From Actinophytocola sp036378875 (GTDB taxonomy: Bacteria; Actinomycetota; Actinomycetes; Mycobacteriales; Pseudonocardiaceae), in the NCBI RefSeq assembly GCF_036378875.1, contig NZ_DASUVO010000060.1, positions 25,567 to 89,566 on the forward strand: 64,000 nt of DNA. The letters run 5' to 3'. Positions within the stretch are counted from its first letter, which is position 1. The number at the start of each line of letters is the position of its first letter. The position numbers and the translations under genes are program-made. The notes beneath the pieces are model-generated. The model worked only from the letters and a program-made list of their open reading frames with translations. It was not told the DNA's origin and made no database searches. Below, piece after piece: positions 7,301 through 14,718 of the stretch.

Positions 7301-8587
7301 TCGACGCTTCTCCCGCACGGGGGCGCGCGCGAGAACTCGACGTATGACTCCAAGCGAAATGTCGTGACGATTGTATTTCGAGCGCAGGTGAGCGAAGACG
7401 CGCTCCGCTGACCAGCCTGGACGCTGGGCCAATTCGAGGATTTGCTGCTCTACTTCGGGAGAGAGAACACGCCCCCGCCCGGTATGTGTCGACACCTGCT
7501 TCTCGTCGCGATCTGATCGGATTACGTGGTCGCGAGATTTCAGCTCCGCCGCGAGGGCACTCGCCTGCGTACGACGCTGCATTCCCAGCTTTGCAAGGAT
7601 GTGCGACACGTAGTTCTTGACTGTCTTCTCGGCTAGGAAGAGCCGTTGAGCGATCTGCTTGTTTGTCATGCCTTCGCCGACCAGATCGAATACTGCCCGT
7701 TCCTGATCAGTGAGCCCTGCGAGGGGCCCCTGGCCTTCACCTTGCCGGATACGCGCCATCAGGGCTTGAGTCATTCGCGCATCGAGCAGTGACTCACCTG
7801 CCGCAACCTTCCGGACAGCAGCGATCAACTCGGCACCGAGTACCTGCTTGAGGACGTACCCCGATGCGCCGGCCATGATGGCGTTGAGCATTGCCTCGTC
7901 GTCCGAGTAAGACGTGAGGATTAAGCAACGCAGTTCTGGCAGTTGTGAGCGAAGGTCTCGACACAGCTCTATCCCGTTGCCGTCCGGCATCCGGACATCC
8001 AGCACGGCAACGTCGACGTTGTGGTTGGGAATCGTCGCGAGCGCGCTGGTCACGTCGGCCGCGTCACCAACGATGGTCAGGTCGGGCTCGTCCTCGAAGA
8101 GGTCGGCAACGCCACGACGAACGACCTCGTGATCGTCGACCAAGAAGATCCGGATCGGTGACGTAGCAGGGGCCACGTCAGGCGACTGATCCTTGGACGC
8201 ACCCGAACCTTGTTCCACAGGCAACGCAGGTTGCAGGTTGATCAACGCTCCAGCGTGCGCATAGCCGGCCCCTTTTCCCTGATGAGGTTCTTCGTCGGAC
8301 TGAGCGCTATGGACCTTCGGCCTCCGGAGCTCCTCTGCGGCGTTGATCCAGACCTGGTGCCACTCGCCGGGGTCGCCATCGCATGCTTCGACATATGCCT
8401 TCACGACGTCCCATGTCGGCAAGCGTCGTCCGGACGCCGCTTCCGACAACACCGAGATCGCATAGCCAGTTCGACAAGATAGATCACGATAGGTGCCACC
8501 GGCCTGGGTGCGAAGCTCTCGAAGACCGAGGGCGAGCTTGGCCAGGTCAGCGTGGGCACTCTCGACGGGCCTTTCGGGGCGCGGCAT
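7286..8587 (-). CDS. Fused XRE / DevR-type response regulator with extra C-terminal HTH
   Basis: A 433-residue fusion. Residues about 12-90 resemble the XRE-type HTH common in actinobacteria ('LRELRTQAGGTYRDLSCRTGYAISVLSEAASGRRLPTW' region). Residues 145-265 are a receiver: acidic pair Asp151/152, phospho-acceptor Asp197 in 'VAVLDVRMPDG' and Lys247. Residues 290-350 are a LuxR/NarL HTH ('LTDQERAVFDLVGEGMTNKQ'). The receiver and HTH closely resemble DevR/DosR dormancy regulators. Residues 375-422 form another helical, HTH-like block. Normal DevR is about 215 residues, so this is twice as long. Start ATG 8587 has an AGGAG-rich leader. No partner kinase lies nearby, so it may use a remote sensor or other signals. 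Confidence 0.8.
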   Translation of the reverse strand: MPRPERPVESAHADLAKLALGLRELRTQAGGTYRDLSCRTGYAISVLSEAASGRRLPTWDVVKAYVEACDGDPGEWHQVWINAAEELRRPKVHSAQSDEEPHQGKGAGYAHAGALINLQPALPVEQGSGASKDQSPDVAPATSPIRIFLVDDHEVVRRGVADLFEDEPDLTIVGDAADVTSALATIPNHNVDVAVLDVRMPDGNGIELCRDLRSQLPELRCLILTSYSDDEAMLNAIMAGASGYVLKQVLGAELIAAVRKVAAGESLLDARMTQALMARIRQGEGQGPLAGLTDQERAVFDLVGEGMTNKQIAQRLFLAEKTVKNYVSHILAKLGMQRRTQASALAAELKSRDHVIRSDRDEKQVSTHTGRGRVLSPEVEQQILELAQRPGWSAERVFAHLRSKYNRHDISLGVIRRVLARAPVREKRRFSRR

Positions 8588-8650
8588 CTCTCCTCCGCTC
8601 TCCTCGGCCTTCCCCTCGAGAGGAACAAGGCCGAGGAGTAGCGCCAGTGA

Positions 8651-8812
8651 CTAGTGTGCGGAACGCCTGAAGGGGGCCATGCTTGTGCTGGTCTGGGCGC
8701 CGATCGCCACAGCCACCGCGGCTGACACAGCAGCGAGTAGGCCGTTGCCGCTCGCGACGAGTATTTGCACGTAGCAGGCGATCACGAGGAACGAGATCAG
8801 CTGGAAGAGCAT
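8651..8812 (-). CDS. Very small membrane protein (53 aa)
   Basis: ATG 8812 opens a 53-residue protein with two hydrophobic stretches ('LISFLVIACYVQILV' and 'LLAAVSAAVAVAIGA') and a basic tail. The frame continues upstream but without membrane-like or coding character. No convincing ribosome-binding site is seen, so existence is uncertain. It resembles in size and layout the frameshifted small membrane gene at 9460-9641 on the same strand. Confidence 0.4.
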   Translation of the reverse strand: MLFQLISFLVIACYVQILVASGNGLLAAVSAAVAVAIGAQTSTSMAPFRRSAH

Positions 8813-9459
8813 AGGCAGCGAATGTAACCAGCCACCCTCCGATGTCGCGGAGGGTCTGACCGGTTGAGTCCTCGCGTGACTCAGCCGCCAGGGGAAGTGG
8901 CGCACTCTGTGGTCCTCTCGTCTATGTCCGGGATGGATCGTCGTAATCCAAAACGGCAAGATGGGCGTCCCGCCGTCCTGTCGTTGACACAGGTCAACGA
9001 CAGGATTGTGACCGGCCACAGGCCGCAGCACCAGCGCGAGGGCCAAACTCGATGTGAATACTACTTACAGTAGCAGCATTGAGGTTGTTCGGTTACTATA
9101 AGTTACGTTGATAGTTGTTCGGTTCGCCATCGCGTGACACGTGGGTTAGATCAGGGCCCTTGGACTCTGTTGGTTGACCGACGAAATTTACGAGTATCAC
9201 TCACGCGCTCCGTCTATCCGGGATGGATCCGCTTCCAGTCGCAAGCCTCGTGGGCGCGAGGATCGCGACATCGCGCTCAGCAACCCACCGTGCACCGCGT
9301 TGCTGAGGCATGCGCGAGTTGTTCGGTCGACCAGCTGACCCGGGCACATGCAACCCCAGCCGTCGAGACCAATCGGGCATACATCAGACCCGCTCCGTCC
9401 CCATCGATGCACCGTGCTCTGGCGCCGCGCGGGGGTGCGCGAACCATAGGGAGCGGCGT
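8813..9459. other. Intergenic region with dyad and short direct repeats
   Basis: No gene is supported. It holds the 9061-9073 dyad and two copies of GTTGTTCGGTT, at 9084-9094 and 9114-9124, spaced 30 bp start to start. These could be operator or iteron-like sites for an element regulator. Open frames across it lack coding bias. Confidence 0.4.
9061..9073. promoter_or_regulatory. Dyad CTACT-TAC-AGTAG
   Basis: Perfect 5+5 inverted repeat with a 3 bp spacer. It differs from the dyad at 951-963 by a single spacer base and shares its core with 4872-4884. Confidence 0.4.
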
Positions 9460-9641
9460 TCACAGCCGAAGAGCCTCGCGTATCGCTGTGAACAGGCCCG
9501 CTGCGGTACCGACGCCGACAGCCACGAGGGGCTGTACGCGGCTAGCGCCCCAGCGGCCGCGGCACCTGCGGCCACAGTGATAATGGCCCATCGCGGAGGC
9601 CCATTCGGGTTAGACGTCAAGGGATCGCGTGCGCTGGTCAT
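9460..9641 (-). pseudogene. Small two-helix membrane protein, frameshifted
   Basis: ATG 9641 follows an AAGGAG at proper spacing and opens 'MTSARDPLTSNPNGPPRW', then a hydrophobic helix 'AIITVAAGAAAAGALAA'. One base later the coding signal moves to the next frame: 'LVAVGVGTAAGLFTAIREAL' ending at TGA 9460-9462. Inserting one base near 9535-9545 restores a protein of about 60 residues with two membrane helices. As written, translation runs on in a meaningless frame to 9384. It may be a sequencing error or real decay. Confidence 0.45.
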
Positions 9642-9770
9642 GCTGTTCACTCCTTCGTGGCATCGAGGCTGACTACCTCGGGTGCCATCAGCAGACCAGC
9701 TCACGACACGTCCGTTCCCGACAAGCTCGCGGGGCTCCAAACCCGACGCCAGCCGGTACGGTCACAGACG

Positions 9771-10967
9771 ATGGTCCGGAAACAACCCAGTGCCACCGAC
9801 ATGGCCTTGATCGCCGCCGCTAGCGAGCGCGGCGCGGCGGCTACTCCCACGCAGCTCGAACGGTGGCGCGCTGCTGGCCTCCTGCCCGGCAACGAGCAGC
9901 ACGGTGCCGGCCAAGGCCGCGGAAGCGTTTCCACCGCCCCTCCGGAGGCAGTCGACCTGGTCGTGTGGCTCGGCACCCACACCCGCCCAGGTCGCCGTCC
10001 TGGCGACCTCGCGCTGGAAGCATTCGGAGCTGGCCTGCCAATCCCGGAGCCGACCGTGCGCGCGGCATGGATTGCCGCATCCACCGATAGCCACTTGGAC
10101 ACCCCTCCGGAAGCAGAGGGTGCTATCGACCGCAGCGACCGGATCGCGGAGATCGCTCAGGAGGTCGCCCGCAAACACAGCAGCAAGGGCGCACTGCTCC
10201 CCAGACGCATTCGCGACATTGACCGGCGCATCACCGCCGCTGGCATCTCCTTCTCGCCGCCAGAACTGGGTGCTTTCGACAGGGGAACCTACGACACCGA
10301 GCCTTACACCAGTCGAGACCTTCTCACCACGGCGGTCTCGACGGTCCTTGGGGGCACCAGCGAAGGCACCGAGGCAGATCTCGCCGCGATCACACGAGCT
10401 TTGGTACCGACCGGTGCCGCCGTCCCAGTCGCTTCCATGCTCGAGTACCGCAACGACGGCCCTCAACTCGCTGACATCAACGACGGCCACGGTCTGGCCT
10501 TACTGCCTACCGGCGACGTCCGGCACGACGTAGCTCGCGTCGTCACCGAAGCACCCCTCGCACACCTGCGAGCCGCCTGGCACGCAGTCGACGACATGCA
10601 CCAGTGGGCAACGGCATTGTGCGACGTCGTCGAGACCGAACTCGACGAACTCGCCGCCAAGCGACCTTCACCGGACTACCCAGGCCTGCGACAGTGGTTC
10701 TTCGGCGTCATGTTCGGCCTCAACCGGATCCTGATACGCCACACCCTTCTCGAGCCCAAGCCGCCCACGCACGCCCGAGCAGGCACCGCAGTGATGTTGC
10801 TATACCTGGCCACCGGCATAAGCCGACTACGAGTGATGGAGCCCGACAGTCAGTTCGAGCTACTGCCGGAACTCTTGCCGCCCTTCGTCTATCGGCTGAC
10901 AGAACTCGTCGCCGCCGACCCGCCAGCCAGCTTGCGCACTCCAATGCCCACCTACCCGGAGACCTAG
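9771..10967 (+). CDS. Hypothetical protein with N-terminal MerR-like helix-turn-helix
   Basis: Starting at ATG 9771 this is a 398-residue protein; the frame is also open upstream to 9657 but with less coding-like composition. Residues about 22-85 ('TPTQLERWRAAGLLPGN' then 'VVWLGTHTRPGRRPGDLALEAF') follow the pattern of a MerR-type winged helix. The rest is helical with no catalytic motif. No transmembrane segment is seen. It may be a DNA-binding protein of the element, but its role is unknown. No clear ribosome-binding site supports either start. Confidence 0.6.
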   Translation: MVRKQPSATDMALIAAASERGAAATPTQLERWRAAGLLPGNEQHGAGQGRGSVSTAPPEAVDLVVWLGTHTRPGRRPGDLALEAFGAGLPIPEPTVRAAWIAASTDSHLDTPPEAEGAIDRSDRIAEIAQEVARKHSSKGALLPRRIRDIDRRITAAGISFSPPELGAFDRGTYDTEPYTSRDLLTTAVSTVLGGTSEGTEADLAAITRALVPTGAAVPVASMLEYRNDGPQLADINDGHGLALLPTGDVRHDVARVVTEAPLAHLRAAWHAVDDMHQWATALCDVVETELDELAAKRPSPDYPGLRQWFFGVMFGLNRILIRHTLLEPKPPTHARAGTAVMLLYLATGISRLRVMEPDSQFELLPELLPPFVYRLTELVAADPPASLRTPMPTYPET

Positions 10968-11185
10968 GTGCCGTCACAAGGGCCTCCCGGCCCAACGTGG
11001 CGCCTGGCGGTTTAAAGCTCCAGAGGACAGCCGCTTCGACCTGGCCAGCAACGGTGCGCTGCGGCAGCTGATTCGCCAGGGGACGGGCGGCAGCCGGGTC
11101 CCGGCCAGTGCGGAGACGGTCGCCGGCGCCGGCCACTACTTGCAATGGAGGGCTGCCAGGTTCGCGTCGTCGGCCAGGAAGTGGC
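10968..11185. other. Gap with possible gene remnant
   Basis: No intact gene is present. A plus-strand stretch from about 11020 to 11220 reads 'RFDLASNGALRQLIRQGTGG' onward with GC3 bias, ending at a TGA near 11218, but lacks a start. It is probably the tail of a lost gene. Confidence 0.25.
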
Positions 11186-11320
11186 TCATCGACAGGACGA
11201 CCACCACCGACGCAGGGTGACCAGGGCGACCACCGAGTTGATCGTGGCCAGCGTGAGGCCGACGCCGAGCATGACCACAGCAAGCGTGGCCGGCAGCATT
11301 ACGGTGAGGATCGGTCTCAA
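11186..11320 (-). CDS. Tiny single-helix membrane protein (44 aa)
   Basis: TTG 11320 follows a GAAGGG at about 8 bases and opens a 44-residue frame ('MRPILTVMLPATLAVVMLG' region) with one long hydrophobic helix, residues about 5-36, and a basic Trp-rich tail 'TLRRWW'. GC3 bias is strong. It lies 63 bp after the SLATT-like gene on the same strand, so the two could be co-transcribed. Tiny membrane proteins commonly accompany membrane effectors, but no function can be assigned. Confidence 0.45.
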   Translation of the reverse strand: MRPILTVMLPATLAVVMLGVGLTLATINSVVALVTLRRWWSSCR

Positions 11321-11383
11321 GGTCGTCGCCCTTCGTGGCCGGGATCCTCCCCAGTTCGACGACCGGTTCTTCCCCTTGTGCCT

Positions 11384-11929
11384 CTACGTTGCCGAGTCCC
11401 GGCGGTGCTGATTGCCGAAGACCTCGTCGAGCTTGGTCGGCCGCCGGGTGCCCTGAAACAGGCCCGACGCGCGCACGCCCAGCTTGAGGTGCGCGTTCGT
11501 CGTCACCTCCTCCTGCCGCACCCGCAAGTCGTCGAAGGCCCGCCGCACGTCCTCGAGGGGCTCGTACGGGGCGATCGCGGCGATGAAGGTCTCGGCGCGG
11601 TCAGCGAGCACCTGGTTGGCGGTGGCCGCCGTGAAGCTCTCCTCGCTGCGGGCCGACGAGCCGAACGCGCTCGCCATTCCGGTCAGCACCGCGGCCGAGA
11701 GCGCCGCCACGCCAGCGATCACGCCAAGGTTCGACGAAGACAGACTGACGCCGCCGGATACCCCGGCGAGGATCGCGACCGTCGCGGAGATCCAGGTGTT
11801 CCATCGACGCCACCAGGCCGCCTGCGTCCGCTGGGCGTCCGCCCACCCCTGGTGCCGGTCGGCGATCCGCCGAGCCTCGCTGATGTAGGCCTCGCGCTGC
11901 CCCTCGGCGGAGGACTCCTCCGGCGCCAT
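11384..11929 (-). CDS. SLATT/DUF4231-like two-helix membrane protein
   Basis: A 181-residue protein with a helical N-terminal segment ('EARRIADRHQGWADAQRT'), two adjacent membrane helices (about residues 45-62 and 68-88) and a long C-terminal helical region ('FTAATANQVLADRAETFI'). This layout fits SLATT or DUF4231 proteins, which are predicted membrane effectors in nucleotide-signalled conflict systems. ATG 11929 overlaps the stop of the upstream ECF sigma gene (TGATG), implying translational coupling; a GTG at 11932 is an alternative. No nucleotidyltransferase or SLOG partner is visible nearby. A pore-forming defence role is inferred from family only. Confidence 0.6.
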   Translation of the reverse strand: MAPEESSAEGQREAYISEARRIADRHQGWADAQRTQAAWWRRWNTWISATVAILAGVSGGVSLSSSNLGVIAGVAALSAAVLTGMASAFGSSARSEESFTAATANQVLADRAETFIAAIAPYEPLEDVRRAFDDLRVRQEEVTTNAHLKLGVRASGLFQGTRRPTKLDEVFGNQHRRDSAT

Positions 11930-12777
11930 CACGCGACGTTGACGGCGGGCAGGCCGAACACTGGGAAGTGCTCGGGGCCCATGAACGTGGTGAGCTCGGC
12001 GATCCGGTCGCCGCGCACGGTCAGCACGGTGATCTCCCAGGCGTGGAACGGTTCACCCTCGACCCGGCGCAGGTAGAGCGTCACGGCCGGTTGCCCGTTC
12101 GCGGTGGTGCTTCGATGGCGCCAGTTGCCGCATGAGCCGAGCGGGACCGCCTTCTCGGTGACCAGCGTGAGGCCCTCGTACCAGTGCGGCAGCGGCGGCA
12201 TCGACCAGGCGGCCCCCTCGGTGGGCAGCCTGACCATCGCGTCCGTGTCGCCCCGCGCAAGGGCCTCGGCGAACCCGCTGACGACCTCCCGAAGTCTGGT
12301 GTTGTCAAGGGTGCGTAGGGTCGGCTGCTGGGTGCCCTTCGGCACCCGCTGCGCGACCGGCCGACGGGCCAGGGCGGAATTCACCGACGTGGTCGAGGTG
12401 TCCATCATCTCGGCGATCTCGGCGTCGGTGAACTCAAGCACCTCGAACAGCAGCAGCGCCGCCCGCTGGTTGCCCGGCAGGTGCTGGCAGGCGGCCACGA
12501 ACGCCAACGCCAGCTCGACGAAGTCCAGGCACGTGCGCGTGGCTACTGTGTACAGCCAGGGGCGCAGCGAGGCGCGGCCCTCGAACCGGGCCAGGCCGCG
12601 CCAGACCCGCAGTAGGGCGTCCTGCAGCGCGTCGTGGGAGTCGTGGGTGCTGCCCAGCATGTGGTCGCAGTGCGCGTGCAGTTCCCGGCGCAACGGCTCC
12701 ACAAGCCGGGTGAAGGCGTCGTCGTCGCCCTTGCGCGTCCTTGTCAGGTCGTCCACGATCGATACGTTGCTGTTCAC
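11929..12777 (-). CDS. ECF sigma factor, SigX5/SigG-like, with shortened linker
   Basis: Starting at GTG 12777 ('MNSNVSIVDDLTRTRKGDDD') this 282-residue protein has sigma region 2 (about residues 12-85, 'HDSHDALQDALLRVWRGLARFEGRASLRPWLY'), sigma region 4 ('ELALAFVAACQHLPGNQRAAL', 'TDAEIAEMMDTSTTSVNSALAR') and a C-terminal SnoaL-like domain. In typical family members about 50-60 residues of linker separate the regions. Here 'TRTCLDF' runs straight into 'VELALAF', so an in-frame internal deletion is likely. The frame extends upstream to 13359, but that part is unrelated. Whether the protein still works is uncertain. It is coupled by overlap to the SLATT-like gene. Confidence 0.65.
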   Translation of the reverse strand: MNSNVSIVDDLTRTRKGDDDAFTRLVEPLRRELHAHCDHMLGSTHDSHDALQDALLRVWRGLARFEGRASLRPWLYTVATRTCLDFVELALAFVAACQHLPGNQRAALLLFEVLEFTDAEIAEMMDTSTTSVNSALARRPVAQRVPKGTQQPTLRTLDNTRLREVVSGFAEALARGDTDAMVRLPTEGAAWSMPPLPHWYEGLTLVTEKAVPLGSCGNWRHRSTTANGQPAVTLYLRRVEGEPFHAWEITVLTVRGDRIAELTTFMGPEHFPVFGLPAVNVA

Positions 12778-12989
12778 GGCCGTGATTGTGCCCCACGGGT
12801 ACGGCAGTGGATGCCGAACGTTCATGTGCAACCGCGTCCCCAACCTCATATGTCGTGGTTCGAGGCTCTCTGGGTCGGTGAAGTCAATGCCGAGGAAGCC
12901 CTCCCAGCCGAAGGCAACGGCCTCGGTACCGCGCTGCGGAAAACTCACTACGTCGTCGAACGCGGTGGTGATTTGAGGAGCTGGCGGTT
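12778..12989. other. Coding-like remnant upstream of ECF gene
   Basis: On the minus strand, in frame with the sigma gene but before its start, the sequence reads 'AVAFGWEGFLGIDFTDPESL' and has coding-like composition. It does not match sigma factors. I take it as a fragment of another lost gene fused by chance to this frame. Confidence 0.25.
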
Positions 12990-13270
12990 GATGGTGTGTC
13001 CAATGGTGGGGTCGGGGGGGGCGTGAGTTGTTGGGCGAGGGTGCGGGTGTGGAGCTCAGTGGCTGTTTCGATGAGGTAGCAGAGAGGGTGTTGGTGGCGG
13101 TACGGGCTCTGACGATGCCGACGAACGAGGTGATGAGCACGATGGGACTGATGGGCCAGTAGTAGAGGGCGGGGACGGCGTAGAGCAGTGCCCAGGCGGC
13201 GAGGTACTGGCGCTGGTGTAGCGGGCGTGGGCGGTAGTGATGTCGGTGCGCAGGGTGTCGGGCAGGATTG
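12990..13270 (-). pseudogene. Membrane protein remnant with at least two frameshifts
   Basis: Joining three minus-strand frames gives a continuous protein-like sequence: 'ILPDTLRTDITTAHARYT', then 'RQYLAAWALLYAVPALYYW' and 'PISPIVLITSFVGIVRART', then 'CYLIETATELHTRTLAQQL'. A missing base lies near 13213 and two extra bases near 13090. The middle part holds two hydrophobic helices. No family is recognised. The upstream end stops abruptly at about 13270, where a WD40 fragment on the other strand begins, marking a recombination junction. Confidence 0.4.
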
Positions 13271-13684
13271 TCCAGAGTCGAGGCCAGGCAAGACGGGCGT
13301 GATTGGACCCTCGCCGACCTGGCCCGCCCGATTCGACTGTCCACATTCACTGGACACACCGGAGCAGTGCTCGCAGTCGCCTATGGCAGCGGTGTGCTCG
13401 CCACTGCCAGCGCCGACAACACGGTCGAAGTGCTTGACACGGCGGATCCAACCCGCATCACACGAACAGCGACACTGGTCGGGCATACCGGCCCGGTGGT
13501 CGCAGTGGCCGTCCACAGCGACTCGATGATCGTCAGCGCTGGTGCGGACGGAACGGTCCGCCGCTGGGAACTGGACCCGAACAGGGTCGCCAACCTGCTG
13601 TGCAGGAACGCAGACGGCAACCTCAGCGCAGAACAGTGGGAGGCTCGCCTTCCTGGCATTCCTTACCGCCCACCCTGTCCCTAA
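13268..13684 (+). pseudogene. WD40-repeat protein, truncated C-terminal fragment
   Basis: About 115 residues form two WD blades ('TGHTGAVLAVAYGSG' to 'VEVLDT', 'VGHTGPVVAVAVHSD' to 'VRRWEL'). They are followed by a tail, 'DPNRVANLLCRN' to 'LPGIPYRPPC', that closes actinobacterial WD40-NTPase proteins. The usual proteins exceed 600 residues and have an N-terminal signalling or NTPase domain, absent here. The TTG at 13268 lies in foreign sequence. I infer a 5'-truncated gene. Its blades differ from those of the protein at 1-414. Confidence 0.6.
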
Positions 13685-13812
13685 AACGAGGGCGTGCGCG
13701 GCCGGCCGAAGCCCGTGAACCAGCGGAGCAGTGCTGGCTCCAAGCCGTCGGTGTTCGCACCCGCCCAGGCGACGTAGCCGTCGGGTCGGATGAGCATCGC
13801 TGGTGCTAGAGC
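13681..13812 (-). pseudogene. FAD-dependent monooxygenase, C-terminal tail only
   Basis: The last 43 residues of a minus-strand frame read 'MLIRPDGYVAWAGANTDGLE' then 'ALLRWFTGFGRP'. This is the typical end of RdmE/PheA-type flavin monooxygenases, where '(L/V)RPDGYVAW' is conserved. Upstream of about 13812 the similarity is lost and the opposite strand carries a different gene, so only the tail remains. The stop at 13681 overlaps the stop of the WD40 fragment. Confidence 0.5.
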
Positions 13813-13842
13813 GCTACAGGATCGCGAGAACAGCTTCACTCC

Positions 13843-14235
13843 ATGGCCTGGCCGGACGCTGCTGGAACGCGTGTCGTGTTGCTCGAGCCCGGGGTGAGCA
13901 TGTCCATCCCCGCCTGGCGGTCCACCCGCGGAACCGACCGCGCCCAAGCCGGACCGACCACCTGGTACGTGGACCTCGTGCACGTCTCGACCACGCAGGA
14001 CTCGATCACCGTCCGGGACCTCTACGCAGATGTCCTGGTACCCACCGACGGTCGCCACCAGCGATTGCTCGATCTCGACGAGTTCGCCGACGCGATCGAA
14101 GCAGGACAACTCGACATCGCCACCGCCGTCGACGGACTCCGACGATGGCAACGCTTCCTCGACCAGCACCTGCACACCGCCCGCGACCCCAGCCCGACAT
14201 GGACCGACTTCCCACCCCGCCGCTGCACGACCTAG
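13843..14235 (+). CDS. DUF402-domain protein, probably 5'-truncated
   Basis: A 130-residue frame with 'WYVDLVHVSTTQDSITVRDL' and 'LLDLDEFADAIEAGQLDI', the core of DUF402 proteins (an OB-like fold found in RNA- and nucleotide-phosphatase-type enzymes). Family members are usually 150-200 residues. The start at ATG 13843 has no ribosome-binding site and lies beside a monooxygenase tail, so the 5' end may be lost. Function is not known; possibly a phosphatase relic. Confidence 0.5.
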   Translation: MAWPDAAGTRVVLLEPGVSMSIPAWRSTRGTDRAQAGPTTWYVDLVHVSTTQDSITVRDLYADVLVPTDGRHQRLLDLDEFADAIEAGQLDIATAVDGLRRWQRFLDQHLHTARDPSPTWTDFPPRRCTT

Positions 14236-14718
14236 CGGCACTCCCCAGCCCGCTAAGGCCCGGCCGCCGTCCACTGACCTCAAACCCGCGCACGAGCCGT
14301 GCCAGCAACGCCGGCCGGCGCCCGTCAGCGCCAGCGGGACGGACGCCCCCTTTACCCCGACCAACGCCCCTCGCCGACGGCGACGACGCGCCCCCAGCAG
14401 GCGACCACGCCAGGCACCGAACCAACAGCGGCACGACCCGACTGACGCCCGCCGCGGTAGCACCACCGGCTGGCCCCGCCGTCGGCGGCACCCGGGCCCC
14501 CCTTCCGCACGGGTGCTGAGACACCGCCCCCGCACGCGTCCGCCTGTCGGCGGCCAAGGCCGGCCAAAGGCTCAAGATTCGGGGTTCCGGGATCGCCTGG
14601 ACGTCCCGAGAACCGAGATACTTTCAACGACGCTGGTCAAAGCATGGACGTGACAGCGCCGCGATACGCCCACACAATGCCGCAGCACTAGCCTGGAGGA
14701 TGGTACTAAACTTGACTC
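14236..14718. other. GC-rich gap without gene
   Basis: No open frame here has a believable start or composition. The segment is very GC-rich, with proline/arginine-coding low-complexity frames on both strands. The end near 14695 contains GGAGG, upstream of the TIR gene. Confidence 0.4.

Noticed and set aside
9134..9580. 148-residue plus-strand frame in the island
   Set aside because: No coding bias and no ribosome-binding site; the minus strand has a better small membrane gene there.
11108..12076. 322-residue plus-strand frame
   Set aside because: Antisense to the SLATT-like gene and full of Arg/Gly low complexity.
12778..13359. N-terminal extension of the ECF sigma gene by 190 residues
   Set aside because: It does not resemble sigma factors, crosses remnants of another gene and lacks a supported start.
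13812..14535. Upstream part of the minus-strand frame that ends in the monooxygenase tail
   Set aside because: Only the last 43 residues resemble a monooxygenase; the rest is antisense to the DUF402 fragment and GC-rich noise.
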